Part shown: positions 30,118-40,703 of the stretch, piece after piece | Layout: each line of letters begins with the position of its first letter | Numbering within the stretch: the first letter of the stretch is position 1 | Origin: Trifolium pratense | Lineage: Eukaryota > Streptophyta > Magnoliopsida > Fabales > Fabaceae | Direction of reading: 5' to 3' | DNA length: 64,000 nt | Assembly (NCBI RefSeq): GCF_020283565.1 | Contig: NC_060061.1 | Coordinates: 20,249,362 to 20,313,361 of the forward strand | The notes under the pieces: generated by a model | What the model was told of the DNA's origin: nothing | The model's input: the letters and a program-made list of their open reading frames with translations, nothing else | Database searches by the model: none | Made by a program: the position numbers and the translations under genes

Positions 30118-30885
30118 ATGTGAATCACTTCATTTCAATTGTAATTAACTATCCATCATCACTATTTCTGTTATGCTTCATCTTATTTAAGTTGTTGAGA
30201 GGCCTAGACCCAACAACCACTCGATGGTTTGTTTTCTCTTAAACCAACTCAACACAAAGTTACCCTATTAAATTTGGAGGCTCTAGATTTAAACATGCTG
30301 CTAAAAAACGCTTCAATTGTCAATTTATTTTGGGGTCTGTTTTTTTTAATGACAAATATATTATATATTAGAAATACAAAGATGTATTAGAAGGTTCTGA
30401 ATAACAAAAATGTATTAGAAACACACTCCACTAAAACCCAACAATCTCTAAGGTAAAACAAACATGCAAATAAAACTACAAGAAAATACCAATAAACTAT
30501 AACCTCTCAAAATCACCATCACGAGAAGAAGAATATCCCCATGAAGAGAGATACAAAACGCAACTACAAGTAGGACAAAACAATAAGAGGTCATCTAATC
30601 CCCTTGAACAAGGGCTTTAAGCCACGAATAGATAAAATAAAAATTTTAATATGGAAAAAAGTCTCCTTATGAGTCATAAACTCATTAGCTTATATAGGAA
30701 AAAAGCTTTAGAGAAACATAAAGGTTTATGAGAATTTTTGTTTTATAAAAATGAGACAACAACTTTGTAATTAACTTTTCAAGAATTCAAGCAACTATAA
30801 CTTTCAAATCTCTATTTACTGTAACTAGAATCAATAAAATCTTATTTTAACGTCTCAATAAAGATTCAATGTATTGACTTTATAA
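29600..30885 (+). other. Non-coding leader block of unit I
   Basis: No gene seen. It contains two direct copies of GTATACACCGCCTGCGACGC (about 29645 and 29708, the second being the empty CACTA site), the (ATA)n tract (30023-30115) and AT-rich DNA with weak LINE-like reading on the minus strand near 30480-30620. Confidence 0.5.
30023..30115. repeat. (ATA)n microsatellite, about 31 units
   Basis: The longest allele of this tract in the window, following AGTTTTTTTAAG and followed by CATGTGAATC. Confidence 0.95.
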
Positions 30886-31546
30886 GGCGAAGATGGTCAT
30901 CAAATTCTGATGGTTCTTTTTTGGTTCGATCAGCGTACAAGGTTTTGCAGGACAGCCGTGTAGATACGGCTCTGGATACACATACAATGGCAACATTGAA
31001 AAGATTATGGAAGAACAATGTTCCATCAAAAGTTAGTGTTTTCGGTTGGCGATTGTTACTTGAAAAATTACCAACCCGGAAGGCTTTATTTCGCAAAGGT
31101 ATTATCAGGAATAATCATGAGAGGAGTTGCGTATTTTGCTTCAAAGAGGTAGAGGATATACAACACATTTTTTTCATATGCTGCATTACTTCAAAAATTT
31201 GGCAGAAAATATTTGTTTGGTTGGGCACTAATATTGTCATCCCTTTTGAGGACATTACAAGTCATTTCTATTTGTTTGGTGAATTAGCAAAAGGCAATCA
31301 TAGCAAGCGAATTCGTCATATAATTTGGTTGGCGACGACATGGAGTATTTGGCGTACGCGTAATAACATTATTTTCTTGGTTTTGGTTTATAGGCCGAAC
31401 ATGGAGCAATGTTAATTTAGCTTTCTCTGACTGACGTAATAATCCTTTAGATTGCTTTCAACGCATCTAAAGTGGTATATTCTGAAATTGTAAAGGTTGA
31501 GTACCCTTGTACTCCTTATAATTTATTTTTTCTTATTAAAAAAAAA
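30886..31546 (+). pseudogene. LINE ORF2 C-terminal fragment (zf-RVT), unit I
   Basis: A 164-codon open stretch (30921-31415) begins MVRSAYKVLQDSRVDTALD and contains the RVT zinc-binding pattern: PSKVSVFGWRLLLEKLPTR, then ERSCVFCFKEVEDIQHIFF and an ICC. It closes with IWLATTWSIWRTRNNIIF, as in plant LINEs. A 3' end GGTTGAGTACCCTTGTACTCC and an A-rich tail follow. In this unit the codon after CCIT is TCA (serine); in units II and III it is TAA. Only the C-terminal part is present, so it is not a functional polymerase. Confidence 0.85.
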
Positions 31547-32312
31547 GAAATTTATCATTTCACTAATAAATAGAGGGATAATACTAATACAGTAATTCCA
31601 CACAACACTGTTTATCATTCATAGGTTTTCTCTTTTTTCTTTGTTTATTATTTATTTTGCGCACCAATGTCATAATAGAAACTCCATCAGTTCCACATCT
31701 TTTCACAACCGCACTTCTTCATCATTTTATCCTGGCGGTGGCTTCCAGTTTTTTCTGGTTGATCGAAGCCGCCAAGCACAATAAACTCGCGAGCTTTGAA
31801 CTTCGACGTTAAAAATCTAGGACCAAAGCGATGGTAGTGGTGGTCGGTGATAACGATGACGATGGATCTTAACTCGTGAACATATAATTAATTGAATGTA
31901 GTTTGTTAAGTCACTTTACTTGTATCTCAAGTCATTGGTTAGCCAGAATTGGAACATCTTAGTTATAGTGTTTTAACTTTACTTCTATAAATAACAATTG
32001 TAATCAATATTAATTAAAAACTCAGTTTATAATATAAATTAATATGACTATTCAAATATCTCTTGTAAATGCTGGATTGGAAGGAGTTGTCGAGTAGAGA
32101 TGTTCTTTATTTCTTAAATAAATGGACAATATAATTATTAAAGTTTTAATATATAAATATTTAAATAATTTCAACAATTTTTAAAAGACATGAATTGATA
32201 TCGTTGATTTACTTCAAAATTAAAATAATTGATATCTTCATTTTTTTCGGGTAACCAAGAGTATCCCTACTCAATTGAAAGATCGCAAGCGTTGCCGTGT
32301 TTGTTTTACGAA
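31547..32312. other. Unit I-specific intergenic stretch
   Basis: No gene recognised. About 620 bp of this (to ~32165) is absent from units II and III, which join CTTATTA directly to ATTTCAACAATTTTTAAAAG. It includes a less AT-rich patch (31680-31870) with a GGTGGTGGTCGG-like phrase, possibly a decayed gene fragment of unknown origin. Confidence 0.4.
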
Positions 32313-32425
32313 CACTACAAGAAAATATGGGATTAGCTACGACGGCATTTGTAGCTAATTCGTAGCTAATCTCTAGTAAAAGAGAGTTAGCTACCGATAT
32401 GTTGCGAATCAGCTGTCATATAGGG
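32313..32425 (+). mobile_element. CACTA transposon end, unit I
   Basis: Begins CACTACAAGAAAATATGG and continues with repeated TTAGCTAC/GTAGCTAA motifs, as in a CACTA terminus with subterminal repeats. No opposite end was found, so it is a fragment or a very diverged element. Its subterminal motif differs from that of the 21538-26082 element, so it is another family. Confidence 0.6.
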
Positions 32426-32752
32426 CGTAGCATGGATTGGGCAGCAAATCACCTATCAAAATATTTCCTAGCTAATTTGCAACTAATATAAAGAATATCC
32501 TAACTAGTTCCCAATTAATACCTAGTTAAATAGTGTTCTAAAGTGGAATGCAGAACCGGTGTCATATTGGCCTTTGTTTTGACGGTTGTTTGGGTTGCCA
32601 TACTTCTCTTTTTGCGCTGTAGAACAAGACCTTGTTTGTTCAGGACCCCTTTTTTTTGGTATTCAGGACCCCATTTCTAGTAGATTGTAAATAAGATTTT
32701 GATGACTTCTGTAATTAAGGAGAAACATCAATGGTAACTATAAAAGCTAATA

Positions 32753-32981
32753 AATCCATTTGGGTTAACCTAGTGGTGTTGAATTGAAACCTTGGAGTGT
32801 GTTCTTCTCAAGGTCTTAGATTCGATTTCCCCAGTTGCCAATTTCGATTGATTAGTCCATATAAAATAAAATAAAAAACTCTTGCTTTAATTGGTTCCTC
32901 ACAAGTGGAAGGTAGGATTGTTCCCCTCGAATTAGTCAATCCTCGAATAGATACCAATTATTTATTTTTTATTTTAAAAAA
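32753..32981 (+). mobile_element. tRNA-derived SINE, unit I
   Basis: A 229-bp element flanked by the 14-bp duplication TATAAAAGCTAATA (32739-32752 and 32982-32995). It has a pol III A-box-like TTAACCTAGTGGTG near its start and a B-box-like AGATTCGATTTCC about 50 nt later, and ends in TTATTTTTTATTTTAAAAAA. The structure is that of legume tRNA-related SINEs. Confidence 0.8.
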
Positions 32982-33480
32982 TATAAAAGCTAATATCATT
33001 CCATAAAGAGCAAGACAAATTCACTTAAATATATCCAAACAAAGTTTCCCAGTTGATGAACTCGCGTTTTGGCTCATTCCAAACAATGGTATCATGTGAG
33101 TATCCGTGGTGCTAATGAAATCGATGTTTGCATGCAAAAACAAACTGGAAATTAAGTCCCTTGTGTGGATCTGGTAAATGTTGCATATGGCTGAGAGAGA
33201 CTACTCTTAATTATTAAATTGTTTAACAGATTTTGAAAAGGAAGATTTTTCCATTTATTTCGACAAAGTGCATTTGAAAGACGTGAAAACTAATGTTTTG
33301 TATTATTGGAGAATGTAGATGAATAAAAATACGATCACACTTGATAATTTAAGGTATTTGTCCAACAAACTACATAAATAGATTTGTATAACTTGATTTA
33401 TGGACCTCAAACTCTTTAACCCTTAGTTCAACCAACTCAATCAGTTGAGCTACTACCATCCCACCTTGTTCCTTAACCCA

Positions 33481-33739
33481 CAACTAACTTGTAACCAAAT
33501 TTTATTTCACATGCATATAGTTTATTTTTTTTATTGGTTGAAGGACAAATCCTCCCATATTATCTAGGGATAATAAATAAGAAAAAACCTAAAAAATATA
33601 TATGGATTTGATTAGATTTAGATGGTAATCAAATTTAGGTTTTTTATAAACTATCCCTTCATAATTTAGAGTTATTTATCATCAACCAATGAGAACAAAT
33701 TATATGCATAGAAAATAAAAGTTTGTTACAACTTAGTTG
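33481..33739. mobile_element. Foldback MITE, unit I
   Basis: Left arm CAACTAACTTGTAACC...CATGCATATAGTTT pairs with the reverse of the right arm, CAACTAAGTTGTAAC...TATGCATATAATTT. The arms continue inward through ATTGGTTGA and AAAAACCTAAA. Non-coding. No clear duplication could be fixed. Confidence 0.55.
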
Positions 33740-33993
33740 TATGTACCACATACAAATTTACTTATATGACTTTTTCTCTTTAATTGATGGATAAGTACCC
33801 CAAATTATAAAGGAGTATGAGGAGATCTCACCTTAAATTAAATTAAATAGATTAATCAAATTAAACAATTCAAAAGCCTAACATTCTTTTAAAAACATTC
33901 AATTTAATTCATCTATTAATGGATGGATATTAATCAAATTTATCTATTAAAGTATAAATTTAGTTAGGCTTTAATACACTTTTGACCCCCCTA

Positions 33994-36343
33994 TGTTGGA
34001 ACATGATGAGAATTTGGAGGGAACTTGGTATTGAAATAAACACAAAGTGTTAGAACCATGTATAGTGTGAATTGAAAAAAAAGACTTTTTAAGTACCACA
34101 TTGCTAAGATCACACTTCTTGGTAGTGTTTATATACTACAAAGTGACCACCAAGGGTGTGCCCTTGGGGTACCCACTTTTGTAAGAAAGGGAGACCGCAC
34201 ACCATGACGAATATCACACACACGCGCGCCGTTGGCGCTGTCCGGTCGGCTCGGACCGGGCTTGGGTGATATATTAATTTTTTCCCCACGTTTCAGTTTT
34301 GACAGTGCAGTAATTCATCTGTATTTATTTGAAAACGGCTGTTTTATCCTGGGGACTTCACAGTCGATATACTACAGTGCACTTTTCGAGTAGTTCCGCG
34401 AAACGTCTTAAAGAAAGCGACCTAGTACGCGACTCAGCCAATAATTTATTTCGTTGCCATTTTTTGAAAAAATCGTTTTCTGTTTTTGACAAAGTCAGTA
34501 AACCGTTTTTTAACAATTTTAAGACGATTCGAAAATATCTGCCGAAAAAGACAAAGGCAAGGCTACGACAGAACAGCTTAAAGAAAAAGCGCTGCAAATT
34601 AAATTAGATAGGCAGCTATGGATTGATAATGATTATGTTTGCAAAAACTATATCATTAATGGTTTAGAAGATGATCTGTATGATTATTACAAAACCTATG
34701 ATACAACCAGTGATGTGTGGGAGGCTCTGAGTAAAAAATATGATACTGAAGAAGCTGGTGTGAAGAAGTATGCGGTAAGCAGATATCTGAAATATCATAT
34801 GGTGGATGAAAGGTCGGTGGAAGTGCAGTCACATGAGCTGTAGAAGATTGCTCATGAGATTATAACCGAATGTATGCCTTTACATGAGCAGTTTCAAATT
34901 TCTGTGATTATTGATAAGCTGCCCCCTAGTTGGAAAGACTTTAAGAATCAGCTCCGTCATAAGACAAAGGAGTTTTCCATTGAAGGTCTGATTACCCGTC
35001 TTCGTATAGAAGAAGAGTCACGAAAACAAGACATGAAAGAAGAGGAAAAGATATTGGTTGTTTCTAACAACAATAAAAAGAAATTCGGTGCGGCTCTAAA
35101 GCCTACGGGCAAACCATTGAAAATTCAGAATCAGAGTCGCAATCAAAACCGAGTTAAGAATGGTAACCCGGTTAGGGGCCATAATGCTAAGCAGCAGCAG
35201 CAACCTGGCCATAATGCTGTTGATCCATTTTATTGCTTCAATTGCTGGAAAACAGGTCATATATCAAAGAAGTGCAGAAATCCAAAGAGGCCTAAACTGG
35301 CTAACCTTGCACATATTAATGTGAATGTGGCTGATGAGCCATATGCTTGTATGATCACCGAAATTAATATGGTCGGTGGTACTGATGGATGGATAGATAC
35401 TGGCGCTACCCGCCATGTCTGTTATGATCGTGCTATGTTTAAACATACACGAATGCTGAAATAAGAAGGTGCAGATGGGTAACGCTCATACATCTGATGT
35501 TGGAGATGTTGTTTTGAAGTTCACCTCTAGAAAGACTCTTATCTTAAAAGAAGTCCTTCATGTTCATGAGATGAAGAAGAATCTTGTTTCTGGTTTCCTT
35601 TTGAATAAGGCTGGGTTTAATCAAACTATTGGGGCTGATATGTACACCATCACTAAGAATGATATTTTTATTGGGAAGGGGTACGCCTCTGATGGCATGT
35701 TTAAGCTTAATGTTGATTTTGCTGTTAGGAATAAAATTTCTACTTCTGTTTACTCTTTGTGTGATTTTAATATTTGGCATTCTAGACTTTGTCATGTTAA
35801 TAAGCGCTCAATTTTAAATATTAGTATCTTAGGATTAATTCCTAAACTTAGTTTTAATGACATAGAAAAATGTGAATTTTGTAGTCAAGCAAAAATAACA
35901 AAGAGCAAACATAAATCGGTTATACGAGAATCTGAACCAATGGACCTTATACATTCTGATATATGTGAACTAGATGGAACCATGACTAGAAATAACAAAA
36001 GTTATTTTATCACTTTTATTGATGATTGTTCAGATTATACTTTTGTTTATTTAATGAAAAATAAAAGTGATGCTTTTGATATGTTTAAAGTTTTTGTGAA
36101 TGAAATAGAAAATCAATTTAATACGAAAATCAAGAGACTTCGTAGTGATAGGGGAATCGAATATAATTCTAGTTTATTTAATGAATTTTATAAACAACAC
36201 GGAATTATACATGAAACGACTGCGCCATATTCCCCTGAAATGAATGGTAGAGCAGAAAGAAAGAATATAACTCTTACTGAATTAGTTGTTGCTATTATGT
36301 TAAATTCCGGTGCCGCTAAACATTGGTGGGGGGAAATAATTTT
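33994..36343 (+). pseudogene. Truncated copia gag-pol with 5' LTR-like leader, unit I
   Basis: A leader starting TGTTGGAACATG (possible 5' LTR, TATA-like TTTATATACTAC) runs into gag. The gag start is deleted (~220 bp relative to unit II) and a TAG lies at 34841-34843. Then follow gag with the zinc knuckle CFNCWKTGHISKKC (34874-35464), protease motif WIDTGATRH, a TAA at 35462-35464, and the pre-integrase HHCC region (IWHSRLCHVN, CEFCSQAKITKSKH) with the integrase core (35469-36336; acidic residues in HSDIC, RSDRGIEY and NGRAERKN). It stops at AAKHWWGE, joined out of context to LINE-like sequence. Reverse transcriptase and RNase H are absent, so it is dead. Confidence 0.85.
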
Positions 36344-38247
36344 GGTGTTTTTCGACTTTTGGAAACTTTATATGTATCTTCTTTTTGCTTTGTTTTTTAG
36401 TACCCCTAATACTCTTAGTATCTTCTTTTGGAAATTTTTTTTTTCAATTTGTATAGTGGCACAAAATTTCTACCTTAAAGTCAATAATTAAGTAAGAAAT
36501 TCTGGGTACGAACTTTGGCCTACGCAAACTGAACATGAGTGATCTATATGATATAAATTTGCAATCCGATAATAAATTTTATAAATTTTATATTATAAAA
36601 TTAGTAGAAAAAAACTACACCAATATATAATATTTATCTGACTATATTGAATGACATGTAATGGCAAAACTTTTCCATTAAAAAAAATAATTAATTTTTC
36701 CAGCTTTTAGTTTTCCTTTTACCTTTGCTCCAATTGTTAAAAATTATCATGCATAAATCGGTGAAAAATATAATAAACCTCTCTATGGTGACTACCTCTT
36801 AGTCCAAAGTGATATTTTTAAAAAGAAGTTTAGTGGCCCAAGCTCATGGCATAACATACATACACGCATTTAATCCTAATTATGTAGCCGCCACACTTCA
36901 TCTTCTCTGGTTCATTTCTCATCTTCTTCGACTCTGCTTCTTTTACTCTGCGCTTCTTTTCTCAGTTTATGAACTCTTACACTTTAATTCACTTCTTTTT
37001 CTTCGGTTATTATTCTTTGTTATAGAAATAGTTAATCATGGGTGCAAAAAGAAAATTTCAGGGTGTGCAAAGAACAAAAATACAAGATTATAGGTACAAA
37101 TTTTAACAGTTGAGCGGGTGCAGTTGCACACCCTCAACTGTACCTAGATCCGCCCCTATATATATATATATATTTGTCATTTAAAAAAAGTGAGTTATAT
37201 GATATCTTATTTTACAATTTTGGTGAAAAGGCCAAGAAGTTTAATTTATTTTGTCATATTTAATTTTTGACCATTTTGCTGTATCTTGTCTTGCACCAAA
37301 AATTAGCACAAGTGGGAGACAACGAAACTATTGCACCCTTTATGTAAAATGGTCTCTATCAAATTATTTATTTTTTGATCAATTGTCTCTATCTATCTTG
37401 TTCTATTATAATGGTTAATACACGTGAATAAATTAGAGTGATCAGCTCTTTGCTGATCCTTAGTTTTTTTAAGAAAATAAAAATAATAATAATACATGTG
37501 AATCAATTCATTTCAATTGTAATTAACTATATATCCATCATCACTATTTCTGTTATGCTTCATCTTATTTAAGTTGTTGAGAGGCCTAGACCCAACAACC
37601 ACTCGATGGTTTGTTTTCTCTTAAACCAACTCAACACAAAGTTACCCTATTAAATTTGGAGGCTCTAGATTTAAACATGCTGCTAAAAAACGCTTCAATT
37701 GTCAATTTATTTTGGGGTCTGTTTTATTTTTTAATGACAAATATATTATATATTAGAAATACAAAGATGTATTAGAAGGTTCTGAACAACAAAAATGTAT
37801 TAGAAACACACTCCACTAAAACCCAACAATCTCTAAGGTAAAACAAACATGAAAATAAAACTACAAGAAAATACCAACAAACTATAACCTCTCAAAATCA
37901 CCATCACGAGAAGAAGAATACCCCCATGAAGAGAGAGACAAAACACAACTACAGGTAAGAGGTCATCTAATCCCCTTGAACAAGGGCTTTAAGCCACGAA
38001 TAGATAAAATAAAAATTTTAATATGGAAAAAAGTCTCCTTATAAAAATTTTATATAGGAAAAAAGCTTTAGAGAAAAACATAAAGGTTTCTGAGAATTTT
38101 TGTTTTATAAAAATGAGACAACAACTTTGTAATTAACTTTTCAAGAATTCAAGCTACTATAACTTTCAAATCTCTATTTACTGTAACTAGAATCAATAAA
38201 ATCTTATTTTAACGTCTCAATAAAGATTCAATGTATTGACTTTATAA

Positions 38248-38901
38248 GGCGAAGATGGTCATCAAATTCTGATGGTTCTTTTTTGGTTCGATCAGCGTAC
38301 AAGGTTTTGCAGGACAACCGTGTAGATACGGCTCTGGATACACATACAATGGCAACATTGAAAAGATTATGGAAGAACAATGTTCCATCAAAAGTTAGTG
38401 TTTTCGGTTGGCGGTTGTTACTTGAAAAATTACCAACCCGGGAGGCTTTATTTCGCAAAGGTATTATCAGGAATAATCATGAGAGGAGTTGCGTATTTTG
38501 CTTCAAAGAGGTAGAGGACATACAACACATTTTTTTCACATGCTGCATTACTTAAAAAATTTGGCAGAAAATATTTGTTTGGTTGGACACTAATATTGTC
38601 ATCCCTTTTGAGGACATTACAAGTTATTTCTATTTGTTTGGTGAATTAGCAAAAGGCAATCATAGCAAGCGAATTCGTCATATAATTTGGTTGGCGACGA
38701 CGTGGAGTATTTGGCGTACGCGTAATAACATTATTTTCTTGGTTTTGGTTTATAGGCCGAACATGGAACAATGTTAATTTAGCTTTCTCTGACTGACGTA
38801 ATAATCCTTTAGATTGCTTTCAACGCATCTAAAGTGGTCTATTCTGAAATTGTAAAGGTTGAGTACCCCTTGTACTCCTTATAATTTATTTTTTCTTATT
38901 A
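38248..38901 (+). pseudogene. LINE ORF2 C-terminal fragment, unit II
   Basis: Same fragment as at 30886, but a TAA at 38553-38555 splits it into 90 and 64 codons. The A-rich tail and the DNA that follows in unit I are deleted after CTTATTA. Confidence 0.85.
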
Positions 38902-39047
38902 ATTTCAACAATTTTTAAAAGACATGAATTGATATCGTTGATTTACTTCAAAATTAAAATAATTGATATCTTCATTTTTTTTCAGGTAACCAAGAGTATC
39001 CCTACTCGATTGAAAGATCGCAAGCGTTGCCGTGTTTGTTTTACGAA

Positions 39048-39160
39048 CACTACAAGAAAATATGGGATTAGCTACGACGGCATTTGTAGCTAATTCGTAG
39101 CTAATCTCTAGTAAAAAAGAGTTAGCTACCGATATGTTGCGAATCAGCTATCATATAGGG
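39048..39160 (+). mobile_element. CACTA transposon end, unit II
   Basis: Same terminus as at 32313 (CACTACAAGAAAATATGG, GTAGCTAA repeats), duplicated with the array. Confidence 0.6.
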
Positions 39161-39458
39161 CGTAGCATGCATGGGCAGCAAATCACCTATCAAAATATTT
39201 CCTAACTAATTTGCAACTAATATAAAGAATATCCTAACTAGTTCTCAATTAATACCTAGTTAAATAGTGTTCTAAAATGCAGAACCGGTGTCATATTGGC
39301 CTTTGTTTTGATGGTTGTTTGGGTTGCCATACTTCTCTTTTTGCGCTGTAGAACAAGACCTTGTTTGTTCAGGACCCCATTTCTAGTAGATTGTAAATAA
39401 GATTTTGATGACTTCTGTAATTAAGGAGAAACATCAATGGTAACTATAAAAGCTAATA

Positions 39459-39687
39459 AATCCATTTGGGTTAACCTAGTGGTGTTGAATTGAAACCTTG
39501 GAGTGTGTTCTTCTCAAGGTCTTAGATTCGATTTCCCCAGTTGCCAATTTCGATTGATTAGTCCATATAAAATAAAATAAAAAACTCTTGCTTTAATTGG
39601 TTCCTCACAAGTGGAAGGTAGGATTGTTCCCCTCGAATTAGTCAATCCTCGAATAGATACCAATTATTTATTTTTTATTTTAAAAAA
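39459..39687 (+). mobile_element. tRNA-derived SINE, unit II
   Basis: 229 bp with flanking TATAAAAGCTAATA at 39445-39458 and 39688-39701, orthologous within the array to 32753-32981. Confidence 0.8.
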
Positions 39688-40186
39688 TATAAAAGCTAAT
39701 ATCATTCCATAAAGAGCAAGACAAATTCACTTAAATATATCCAAACAAAGTTTCCCAGTTGATGAACTCGCGTTTTGGCTCATTCCAAACAATGGTATCA
39801 TGTGAGTATCCGTGGTGCTAATGAAATCGATGTTTGCATGCAAAAACAAACTGGAAATTAAGTCCCTTGTGTGGATCTGGTAAATGTTGCATATGGCTGA
39901 GAGAGACTACTCTTAATTATTAAATTGTTTAACAGATTTTGAAAAGGAAGATTTTTCCATTTATTTCGACAAAGTGCATTTGAAAGACGTGAAAACTAAT
40001 GTTTTGTATTATTGGAGAATGTAGATGAATAAAAATACGATCACACTTGATAATTTAAGGTATTTGTCCAACAAACTACATAAATAGATTTGTATAACTT
40101 GATTTATGGACCTCAAACTCTTTAACCCTTAGTTCAACCAACTCAATCAGTTGAGCTACTACCATCCCACCTTGTTCCTTAACCCA

Positions 40187-40449
40187 CAACTAATAACTTG
40201 TAACCAAATTTTATTTCACATGCATATAGTTTATTTTTTTTATTGGTTGAAGGACAAATCCTCCCATATTATCTAGGGATAATAAATAAGAAAAAACCTA
40301 AAAAATATATATGGATTTGATTAGATTTAGATGGTAATCAAATTTAGGTTTTTTTATAAACTATCCCTTCATAATTTAGAGTTATTTATCATCAACCAAT
40401 GAGAACAAATTATATGCATAGAAAATAAAAGTTTGTTACAACTTAGTTG
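40187..40449. mobile_element. Foldback MITE, unit II
   Basis: Copy of the 33481-33739 element with a 3-bp TAA insertion in the left arm (CAACTAATAACTTG), shared with unit III. Confidence 0.55.
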
Positions 40450-40703
40450 TATGTACCACATACAAATTTACTTATATGACTTTTTCTCTTTAATTGATGG
40501 ATAAGTACCCCAAATTATAAAGGAGTATGAGGAGATCTCACCTTAAATTAAATTAAATAGATTAATCAAATTAAACAATTCAAAAGCCTAACATTCTTTT
40601 AAAAACATTCAATTTAATTCATCTATTAATGGATGGATATTAATCAAATTTATCTATTAAAGTATAAATTTAGTTAGGCTTTAATACACTTTTAACCCCC
40701 CTA

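Larger units (their letters stand above)
28926..36343 (+). repeat. Array unit I (7.4 kb)
   Basis: First unit of a head-to-tail array. It begins at GTCAATAATTAAGTAAG, lacking the first ~140 bp present in the other copies, and ends inside copia integrase at the same breakpoint as unit II. Compared with units II and III it keeps a ~620-bp stretch after the LINE fragment (~31546-32165), an (ATA)~31 tract and a duplicated GTATACACCGCCTGCGACGC; it lacks ~220 bp of copia gag and the solo LTR of unit II. Confidence 0.9.

Noticed and set aside
33430..33475. CTCAATCAGTTGAGCTAC considered as a tRNA fragment or second SINE A box
   Set aside because: Resembles a pol III A box on the minus strand, but no B box, cloverleaf or target duplication could be found.
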